A DNA stretch of 64,000 bases from NCBI RefSeq assembly GCF_038449125.1, contig NZ_CP151800.1:4374406-4438405 (forward strand). Direction: 5' to 3'. A model generated the notes under the pieces. It was not told where the DNA came from, did not search any database, and saw nothing but the letters and a program-made list of their open reading frames with translations. Source of the DNA: Kosakonia sp. BYX6 (GTDB taxonomy: Bacteria; Pseudomonadota; Gammaproteobacteria; Enterobacterales; Enterobacteriaceae). The translations under genes and the position numbers were made by a program. Below, piece after piece: positions 56,516 to 64,000 of this stretch (position 1 is its first letter; every line of letters starts with the position of its first letter).

Positions 56516-57253
56516 TTATTCCGGTATCCGATGCGACAGGGACTGAAGAATGTCGGCATTGAGCTCGTCATACTCGTTGCTCCACAAACCCGGTGCAAAA
56601 CCGACAAAAATCACGCTGCCGGGCATCGGCTCCACGTGACGTCGGTTCCAGTAACCCACCGGTACCTTTTGCGTTTTACCATTGGGATAAATCACCCAGG
56701 CGTAGCTGCGTTCCGCGCCGCTCAACAGGCTCTGATCATCCAGGTAACTCACCACATCCCGCTCCGGTGTGAACGGCTTTTTACCTGGGCTACTGACCAG
56801 GCCAACAATGGTGATAGAAGTCGGCTGCGGTCCCACCCACAGGGTGTACTCCCCTTGCAATGGTCGGTTGGCGAGGCGGTGCGTGCGCAGATAATCAGGA
56901 TCCAGTTCGACGATTTGTCGGCCAGTCACTTTCACCGCTTGCAGTTGCTGACGTAACGCATTGATTGCGGCGGCACTGTTGCCGCTTTCGTCCGCCGCCA
57001 GCGCGCTGAGCCGTGCCAGCAACGCCTGGTGGCGCGCCTGCTGCGCAATGGTCGCCTGGCGTTCACTGACCACCGCGCCTGGCCACCAGCTATTTGCCAG
57101 CCGGGGTTGGCCGACAAGGTCAATCAAACGTTCGGCATTCGATAATTTTTTGGGAGTGCTGTCGCCTGCGGTATAGACATCTACCGTTCCGACAGCCAGC
57201 GCCAGCGGTGAGGCGAGGCTTGATAACACCATAAGGAGAGCGCGTATTTTCAT
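56516..57253 (-). CDS. yjbG: YjbG, periplasmic exopolysaccharide-related protein
   Basis: A 245-residue exported protein (signal peptide to about ALA-VG, residue 21) of the YjbG/GfcC family. The repeated beta-grasp layout resembles the SLBB-like domains of Wza-type export proteins ([19 protein letters not shown] and [13 protein letters not shown]). Its start overlaps the yjbF stop in TAATG, giving translational coupling. Function is by family only. Confidence 0.93.
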   Translation of the reverse strand: MKIRALLMVLSSLASPLALAVGTVDVYTAGDSTPKKLSNAERLIDLVGQPRLANSWWPGAVVSERQATIAQQARHQALLARLSALAADESGNSAAAINALRQQLQAVKVTGRQIVELDPDYLRTHRLANRPLQGEYTLWVGPQPTSITIVGLVSSPGKKPFTPERDVVSYLDDQSLLSGAERSYAWVIYPNGKTQKVPVGYWNRRHVEPMPGSVIFVGFAPGLWSNEYDELNADILQSLSHRIPE

Positions 57254-57888
57254 TATTTGCCCGCCTTAATCAGTGTGGTTTTCACCGGGAACCAGTTCGC
57301 GCCAAGATATTGCTCTGACTGCCTGATCACACCTTCTTCATCCACCCAGTAACGGTTGCGCCAACTTTTGTTATCGGTAGTGACATCTTCGTCGAGAATG
57401 CGCACGTGCGTTTCATCACCCGCCAGTTTCACCGTGTCGGTGCCGTTCCAGTGGAATTCGGAACGGGCGGTGGCGTAACGCACCTGCTTGTGTTCGGTCC
57501 AGCCCATCGTGCGCGTCCAACTGGTGCCATCGATAATTTGATTCGGTTTCGCCAGAGGGTCAGATGCCAGGTTGTTCATATCAATCAGGTTGTCGCCGCC
57601 AAGATGCGTTTTCACGATGCGATAATTTTGCGTGACGATGGTGGCCTGATCTTGCGTCACCCATTTCTGTTGTCCGTTTTCGGAAAAAGCGAGCACGACA
57701 AACAGTTGCGGGCCATTGTTTAGCTGCATGTATTGGCTGGCGTACGGCATATTAAGAATGTCTTCATCGGTCAGCTGCACGCCCGGCGTGCCAAATACGC
57801 TATTCCAAAGTGAATTCCCGAGGCCTTTGATGTGGCCCGAACATGCCTGAAGGAGCAGGCAAATCAATATGATACCAGGTCGCTTCAC
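57253..57888 (-). CDS. yjbF: YjbF, exopolysaccharide-related lipoprotein
   Basis: A 211-residue lipoprotein of the YjbF/GfcB family. The start is GTG at 57888 with GGAGAAGAG upstream, giving MKRPGIILICLLLQACSG with the lipobox LLQA-C. A longer frame to 58011 overlaps the yjbE end and lacks a signal at its N-terminus. The mature protein is likely outer-membrane-anchored. Third in sequence from the operon promoter after yjbE and an intercistronic hairpin. Confidence 0.92.
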   Translation of the reverse strand: MKRPGIILICLLLQACSGHIKGLGNSLWNSVFGTPGVQLTDEDILNMPYASQYMQLNNGPQLFVVLAFSENGQQKWVTQDQATIVTQNYRIVKTHLGGDNLIDMNNLASDPLAKPNQIIDGTSWTRTMGWTEHKQVRYATARSEFHWNGTDTVKLAGDETHVRILDEDVTTDNKSWRNRYWVDEEGVIRQSEQYLGANWFPVKTTLIKAGK

Positions 57889-57911
57889 GACTCTTCTCCG
57901 AAAGGGGCGAA

Positions 57912-57935
57912 ATAACCACACCGAAGTGTGGTTAT
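57912..57935 (-). terminator. Intercistronic hairpin between yjbE and yjbF
   Basis: Perfect 10-bp stem ATAACCACAC/GTGTGGTTAT with a CGAA loop (a stable TTCG tetraloop on the transcribed strand), 17 bases past yjbE, without a long T-run. Likely an attenuator or mRNA-stabilising element that makes yjbE more abundant than yjbFGH. Confidence 0.7.
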
Positions 57936-57952
57936 AGTTAATGCACTCGCTA

Positions 57953-58195
57953 TTACTGAGTACTTGTGGTGGTGGTGGTCGTGGTCCCCGTGTTGGAGCC
58001 ATCGCCGCCACCGGTTGCTGCTAGAGCAACACCAACCGCAGAACCTACGGTGCTGGCGCTCGTTGCTGCAGAACTACCTGCAGAAACAGAGGTCGCCGCG
58101 GACCCTGCCGCTTCACCGATTTGCACCGGTGCCGCAAAAGCAGAAGTCGCCGCAAGCGCGGATATGGCAAAAATGCCATACAGGACTTTTTTCAT
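57953..58195 (-). CDS. yjbE: YjbE, small exported exopolysaccharide-related protein
   Basis: An 80-residue protein with a signal peptide ([21 protein letters not shown]) and a very low-complexity mature part rich in Ala, Gly, Ser and Thr, ending in a poly-Thr tract. It is equal in length to E. coli YjbE and related to GfcA. First gene of yjbEFGH. Function unknown. A tract of repeated ACC/GGT codons encodes the Thr run. Confidence 0.92.
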   Translation of the reverse strand: MKKVLYGIFAISALAATSAFAAPVQIGEAAGSAATSVSAGSSAATSASTVGSAVGVALAATGGGDGSNTGTTTTTTTSTQ

Positions 58196-58607
58196 ATCAA
58201 TATCCCTTCATTGAATGAATGGAGATTTACCTGAAAAAACTCAGGCGATATGGAGTATACACAACTCAAGCATATGAATTACGCATCGGGAAATAGCGGG
58301 GAACCTTTTAGGAACATTGTCCCATAGCGTTTATTTGGAGTAGACACATTTAAAAAATGTGATGTAATTCAAATAATTAAATAATGACGCAAACATGACA
58401 CAATAAGGCTAGTCCTAAAATTTATAGTAAACGATACGGCAATTGTCCTGTTTTTCAGATAAACCTGATGAATGATATCGGCGCTATCACGTCGGAATAT
58501 TCCCGATAATTAAGCCATAAATAAAATAACGATATTGGAATTACTTATATATCCGTGAGATTGCGATACGGATATTTAGGGGCGGGAATTAAAAATATTC
58601 GGCGGGC
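58196..58607. promoter_or_regulatory. yjbE upstream region with an RcsB-like box
   Basis: A gene-free stretch of about 410 bases between yjbE and pgi. TAAGGCTAGTCCTA at 58404-58417 (TAGGACTAGCCTTA on the other strand) matches about 10 of 14 positions of the RcsB/RcsAB box TAAGAATATTCTTA. It lies about 210 bases upstream of yjbE. Rcs control of yjbEFGH is established in E. coli. The long AT-rich leader may also have other functions, but I see no confident ops/JUMPStart element. Confidence 0.6.
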
Positions 58608-58634
58608 AAAAAAAAGCGCCGCCGAAGCGACGCT
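58608..58634 (-). terminator. Terminator of pgi
   Basis: On the minus strand, stem AGCGTCGC/GCGGCGCT with a TTCG tetraloop followed by at least seven T, next to the pgi stop. Confidence 0.92.
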
Positions 58635-58641
58635 TGCTGAA

Positions 58642-60291
<1,650 letters not shown>

Positions 60292-60627
60292 AGCAATACT
60301 CTTCTGATTTGAGAATCGTGACTGCGGTCGATTGTAGCGCCTGCGAGGGAAAATTGTGATGGTTTTTGTGCCGAGGCCCTGGTTGCAACGGGCAGAACAT
60401 GCGCGAAAACCGCCGAAAACAAGCACAACATAAGTCATTTTACTAACAGCAAAAGCAGCATGAAAAATCCGCATAATCCCGGCGTTGACAGTATGCCCGC
60501 TCACCCTTTATTTATAAATGCGCTATTTACTGAATGCTTTTCGCCGGATGGCATTTCGTTTATCCGGCCTACAGTTCGTTTTACCCAGGCCCCGCTGTGC
60601 CGAGAAAGTAAAATTACCGAGGTTGTT
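60292..60627. promoter_or_regulatory. pgi-lysC intergenic region: lysC promoter and REP element, no lysine riboswitch
   Basis: The gap is only 336 bases. TTGACA at 60485-60490 with a 17-bp spacer to TTATTT (60508-60513) is the best lysC promoter and gives a leader of about 110 nt. Within that leader, TCGCCGGATGGCATTTCGTT followed by TATCCGGCCTACA (about 60541-60573) is a REP element. None of the conserved lysine-riboswitch core blocks (AGAGGNGC, GGAGGAGCCAGTCCT-like, or the long GGGGGCTGAATCCCC arm) is present. E. coli and relatives carry this riboswitch directly upstream of lysC. Confidence 0.75.
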
Positions 60628-61977
60628 ATGACGAGTTTCGTTGTCGCTAAATTTGGCGGCACCAGCGTTGCCGATTACGATGCCATGAACCGCAGTGCGG
60701 ACGTGGTGCTTGCTGACACCAGCGTTCGCCTGGTTGTCCTTTCCGCTTCCGCCGGCGTCACCAATCTGCTGGTCGCCCTGGCTGAAGGGCTGGAAGCCAC
60801 TGAACGCTTCGTCAAACTCGACGCGATTCGCAAAATTCAGTTCGATATCCTGGAACGCATGACCAACCAGGCTGTGATTCGCGAAGAGATCGAACGTCTG
60901 CTGGAAAATATCACTACCCTTGCTGAAGCCGCTTCACTGGCGACCTCAACCGCCCTGACCGACGAACTGGTCAGCCACGGCGAACTGATGTCGACCCTGC
61001 TGTTTGCTGAAGTGCTGCGTGAACGTAGCGCACAGGCGCAATGGTTTGACGTGCGCAAAGTGATGCGCACCAGCGATCGTTTTGGCCGCGCCGAGCCGGA
61101 TATCGCCGCGCTGGCCGAGCTTGCCACGCAGCAACTGGCTCCGCGTCTCGCCGAAGGTTTAGTGATCACACAAGGTTTTATCGGTAGCGAAGCCAAAGGC
61201 CGCACCACCACGCTTGGCCGTGGCGGCAGCGACTATACCGCCGCGCTGCTGGGTGAAGCGCTGCACGCTGCGCGCGTTGATATCTGGACCGACGTGCCGG
61301 GCATTTATACCACCGACCCGCGCATTGTGCCGTCGGCGAAACGCATTGATGAGATTGCGTTTGAAGAAGCGGCCGAGATGGCGACATTCGGCGCGAAAGT
61401 GCTGCACCCGGCAACGCTGTTGCCTGCGGTACGCAGCGATATTCCGGTGTTTGTCGGCTCCAGCAAAGACCCGAAAGCGGGCGGTACGCTGGTGTGCAAC
61501 GAAACCACCAACCCACCGCTGTTCCGCGCGCTGGCGCTGCGTCGCAAGCAAACGTTGCTGACGCTGCACAGCCTGAACATGCTGCATTCGCGCGGTTTTC
61601 TGGCGGAAGTTTTTGGCATCCTGGCGCGCCATAACATTTCGGTCGATCTGATCACCACCTCCGAAGTCAGCGTGGCGCTGACGCTGGATACCACCGGTTC
61701 AACATCGACCGGCGATACCCTGCTGACGCAAGCGCTACTGACGGAGTTGTCATCGCTGTGCCGGGTGGAAGTGGAAGAGGATCTGGCGCTGGTTGCGTTG
61801 ATTGGAAATGCATTGTCGAAAGCCTGTGGCGTAGGGAAAGAGGTGTTCGGCGTGCTCGAACCGTTCAATATCCGCATGATTTGTTATGGCGCTTCCAGCC
61901 ATAATCTCTGCTTCCTGGTACCGGGCAAAGAGGCCGAGCAAGTGGTGCAGAAGCTGCACCATAATTTGTTTGAGTAA
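60628..61977 (+). CDS. lysC: LysC, aspartokinase III
   Basis: A 449-residue lysine-sensitive aspartate kinase, the first step to lysine, threonine and methionine. The kinase domain has KFGGTSVADYDAMNRS (8-23), the SHGELMSTLL block and the GRGGSDYTA nucleotide segment. Two C-terminal ACT domains include SVDLITTSEVSVALTLD, where E. coli feedback-resistant changes map; the wild-type residues appear to be kept, so allosteric control should be intact. ATG 60628 follows CGAGGTTGTT. The leader riboswitch seems to be missing. Confidence 0.97.
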   Translation: MTSFVVAKFGGTSVADYDAMNRSADVVLADTSVRLVVLSASAGVTNLLVALAEGLEATERFVKLDAIRKIQFDILERMTNQAVIREEIERLLENITTLAEAASLATSTALTDELVSHGELMSTLLFAEVLRERSAQAQWFDVRKVMRTSDRFGRAEPDIAALAELATQQLAPRLAEGLVITQGFIGSEAKGRTTTLGRGGSDYTAALLGEALHAARVDIWTDVPGIYTTDPRIVPSAKRIDEIAFEEAAEMATFGAKVLHPATLLPAVRSDIPVFVGSSKDPKAGGTLVCNETTNPPLFRALALRRKQTLLTLHSLNMLHSRGFLAEVFGILARHNISVDLITTSEVSVALTLDTTGSTSTGDTLLTQALLTELSSLCRVEVEEDLALVALIGNALSKACGVGKEVFGVLEPFNIRMICYGASSHNLCFLVPGKEAEQVVQKLHHNLFE

Positions 61978-61985
61978 GGATGATT

Positions 61986-62062
61986 GTTGCCTGATGGCGC
62001 TTCGCTTATCAGGCCTACGGGTGTATGTAGGCCGGGTAAACGCAGCGCCACCCGGCGATAGT
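61986..62062. repeat. REP pair (BIME) downstream of lysC
   Basis: CTGATGGCGCTTCGCTTATC-AGGCC and GTAGGCCGGGTAAACGCAGC-GCCACCCGGC form two facing REP units between the convergent lysC and rlaP-like genes. Confidence 0.85.
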
Positions 62063-62064
62063 GC

Positions 62065-62850
62065 TTAGCCCATCACCGTTTGATACAACAACTGGTCGAG
62101 ATCGCCGACATTACCGCTGCGGCTTTCCGGCAACGCGTCCGCTATTTCGCCGCGCGCCAATTCCATGTGGATAAAATCATGCAACAACGGCCGGCGCGGG
62201 CCGTATTGTGCTTCTCCCGCGCGCTGTTTTAACACCAGCAATTCGTCTATCTCGGCGCGTAGCGGTGCGTCCAAATCACTGCCTGCCAGCAGCGTGGCGA
62301 AACGCATCGGCGGCATGCCTTTTCCGGCTTCTATCCAGCGCACCGCCAGCAACGGGCGCAGCACATAGAAATACTTTTTCAGCCGCACCTGCTCATCCTG
62401 CAAATGCTGGCGAACGTTTTTCTTCGCCATCGAGTAGTAATGCCAGCGCGCGCGAACCGGCGAAAACCAGTGCGGCACCTGCGTGCGCAGCGCCGCCAGC
62501 GTGGCGTCATCCTGCTGATAAACCACCGGCGAATCCAGCCACTCGATTAAGGTCGGGTTCGCGCTTTTCAGCAAGCCCAGCGCTTTGCGCCACTCCCAAC
62601 CGCAAACATCCAGTTCATCGTCGATTGGCAACTCGATAACATCGCGCTGCGGCTCGACGCGCAGATACCACTGTGGCGCATGCACATACAAAAAGCGCAC
62701 ATCGTAATCGCTGTCCGGCGAGGCAAATCCCCACCCGCGGCTGCCGGATTCGCAGGCATACAGCACTTTCACGCCGTATTTGCGCTCCACCTCACATAAC
62801 GCCTGGCGCACACGCTCACGCATGGCGGCATCAACACCTTGATATTCCAT
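62065..62850 (-). CDS. RlaP-type nucleotidyltransferase (YcgL/COG3541 family)
   Basis: A 261-residue cytosolic protein. The polymerase-beta-type nucleotidyltransferase motif is Gly36-Ser37 ... Asp46-Ser-Asp48-Tyr-Asp50 (ACESGSRGWGFASPDSDYDV). The C-terminal helical region (RARWHYYSMAKKNVRQHLQ and KKYFYVLRPLLAVRW) is characteristic of the family called RlaP, predicted to act in RNA repair. Start at ATG 62850 with AAGGATAAAA upstream; a longer frame to 62925 overlaps the slipin gene. It follows the slipin gene by 61 bases on the same strand. In related genomes these two go with RtcB/RtcR-type RNA repair genes, which would lie right of the window. Confidence 0.82.
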   Translation of the reverse strand: MEYQGVDAAMRERVRQALCEVERKYGVKVLYACESGSRGWGFASPDSDYDVRFLYVHAPQWYLRVEPQRDVIELPIDDELDVCGWEWRKALGLLKSANPTLIEWLDSPVVYQQDDATLAALRTQVPHWFSPVRARWHYYSMAKKNVRQHLQDEQVRLKKYFYVLRPLLAVRWIEAGKGMPPMRFATLLAGSDLDAPLRAEIDELLVLKQRAGEAQYGPRRPLLHDFIHMELARGEIADALPESRSGNVGDLDQLLYQTVMG

Positions 62851-62911
62851 TTTTTTTATCCTTCTTATTCTTTTACACACGCCTTTATTCGCCGCCAGCA
62901 ATGAGTCATCG

Positions 62912-64000
62912 TTATGCTGCACCATGAGGTCCTTTGATGTTTACAAGGCCGTGCAATACCTGGTCCAGACCACCGAAGACCGAGATCTTATCGATGCGTT
63001 CCGCTACACGCTCCAAAGTTTCCAGTTCTTTTAAGCGTAATGCCACCGGGTTGCTCTCCATCACTTTCGCCGTGTTCAGCAGCGAACGGGTCGCGGCGGT
63101 CTCTTCACGGCGGCGAATCACGTTGGCCTGCGCCGATTTTTCGGCTTCCACTAAGCGCGACAAAATGGCTTTCATCTCGCCCGGCAGGATGATGTCTTTC
63201 ACACCCAGCGACGCCACTTCAATGCCAAACGCTGCCATGCGGTTCGCCACTTGCGTGCTCACCAACTCATCAATGATTTGCTTATCTTCCAGCAATTCAT
63301 CGAGCGTGCGCGTCCCGACCGCTTCACGCAGGGCAAACTGCAACTCGCGATAGAGGTGATCCAGCGGTTTGCTCAACTGCGCAAACGCGCTCAACACGTC
63401 GGTATAACGCCAGTTCGCCGCAAGGTTCAGGCGCAACGTCACTTTGTCTTTGGTCAGGATCTCCTGGCCGCTCACTTCCAATACCTGCAAGCGCAGATCC
63501 ACCACTTCCGCGTCGACCAGGTGGTTCACTTTCCAGTAACCGCTCAAACCCGCCGGTAACAGCGCCTGGGTTTCGCCATCAACTTTCAGCACGCCTGCGT
63601 GCCAGGCCGGAACCTGCACCACTAAGATGCTGTCGCGGCCTTTCACCGTGGCACCGCGTTTTGGCTGCAACACGGCGTTGAGGATATCGACCGGCACGCG
63701 CACGTCGCGGGTATCTATGCGTACCAAGTTCAGCGTCTCATCCGCTTTCCAGTACAGACGGCGCGTCGACGGCGGCAAAATTTCCAGTAACACGCCGTTG
63801 TGATACAGCGCGCCCGCGTCGTTATCATTCATATCAGCGATCAGGCAGTAACGCTCCACCCACTCCGGCTGGAAGCGGCGCAGGTACTCTGCAAGGCCAG
63901 GCGCCACTTCGCTGCCGTCAATGTTCACCACCAGCACTTCGGGTTTGCTGAACCATGGCAGGCGATGCTCGCCGGTTTCCAAAACGTTGTAGTAGTCGCC
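62912..64000 (-). CDS. Slipin (SPFH/band-7) family protein, 5' end cut by window edge
   Basis: At least 363 residues of an SPFH-domain protein; the frame is still open at base 64000 (GDYYNVLETGEHRLPWFSKP), so the true start is outside. The SPFH core runs through LDDLLEDKQIIDELV-like and VASLGVKDIILPGEMKAIL, followed by the helical VEAEKSAQANVIRRREETAATRSLLN segment that mediates oligomerisation. The N-terminal membrane anchor is presumably beyond the edge. Slipins of this type occur in sigma-54/RtcR-controlled RNA repair operons with RtcB, Rsr or RlaP, which fits the gene that follows. Confidence 0.85.
   Translation of the reverse strand, partial: GDYYNVLETGEHRLPWFSKPEVLVVNIDGSEVAPGLAEYLRRFQPEWVERYCLIADMNDNDAGALYHNGVLLEILPPSTRRLYWKADETLNLVRIDTRDVRVPVDILNAVLQPKRGATVKGRDSILVVQVPAWHAGVLKVDGETQALLPAGLSGYWKVNHLVDAEVVDLRLQVLEVSGQEILTKDKVTLRLNLAANWRYTDVLSAFAQLSKPLDHLYRELQFALREAVGTRTLDELLEDKQIIDELVSTQVANRMAAFGIEVASLGVKDIILPGEMKAILSRLVEAEKSAQANVIRRREETAATRSLLNTAKVMESNPVALRLKELETLERVAERIDKISVFGGLDQVLHGLVNIKGPHGAA

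Overview
The window is a chromosomal segment from a member of the Enterobacteriaceae. The soxRS-ssb-uvrA-tyrB-alr-dnaB-qorA-dusA-zur-lexA-plsB-ubiCA-mal-yjbEFGH-pgi-lysC order matches the region around 91-92 min of the E. coli map, and most of these proteins look near-identical to the E. coli ones. The extra cargo, and a glutathione transferase next to soxR, fit an Enterobacter/Kosakonia/Klebsiella-like genus better than E. coli. The genus cannot be fixed from the sequence alone.

Layout. 1-4.7 kb: ghxP (cut by the left edge), a glutathione transferase, the sRNA SraL, soxR/soxS with their shared operator, and the c-di-GMP phosphodiesterase pdeC. 5-21.9 kb is a large accessory block inserted between pdeC and ssb. 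In order it holds: a diguanylate cyclase, yjcB, a small unknown gene, a secreted GH18 chitinase, the decayed remains of a T6SS vgrG with a HEAT-like partner, a six-gene leftward operon (IclR regulator, OPT transporter, DUF1177, AroM family, peptidase E, Asp/Glu racemase), a cystine/polar amino-acid ABC importer, a periplasmic chorismate mutase, and a two-gene AbiE-like toxin-antitoxin-type pair. 21.9-33.9 kb: ssb/uvrA with an SOS box, yjbR, yjbQ, aphA, tyrB, alr, dnaB, qorA, pspG and dusA. 34-37.5 kb: ycaC at an unusual locus, a TraF-like outer-membrane protein, zur, an ERIC-type repeat and yjbJ. 37.6-45.3 kb: dinF-lexA, dgkA/plsB, ubiCA and malM. 45.4-52.1 kb: the maltose regulon (lamB, malK, malE, malF, malG). 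52.2-54.2 kb: psiE, a GNAT acetyltransferase, and a GH19 lysozyme/secreted-protein pair. 54.4-58.2 kb: the yjbEFGH exopolysaccharide operon. 58.6-64 kb: pgi, lysC, a RlaP-type nucleotidyltransferase and a slipin cut by the right edge.

How the genes work together. soxRS-SraL is a stress-response node. pdeC and the neighbouring GGDEF protein have opposing c-di-GMP activities. The IclR-OPT-DUF1177-AroM-PepE-racemase operon looks like a complete import-and-degrade pathway for a small peptide-like compound and is the best candidate here for an undescribed system. The AbiE-like pair has its own promoter and inverted-repeat operator and is flanked by near-identical terminators. The vgrG remnant and the GH19/secreted-protein pair suggest interbacterial-competition cargo. 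The RlaP-slipin pair looks like the distal part of an RNA-repair operon that continues to the right.

The most notable regulatory oddity is that lysC has only a short leader carrying a REP element, with no lysine riboswitch visible.
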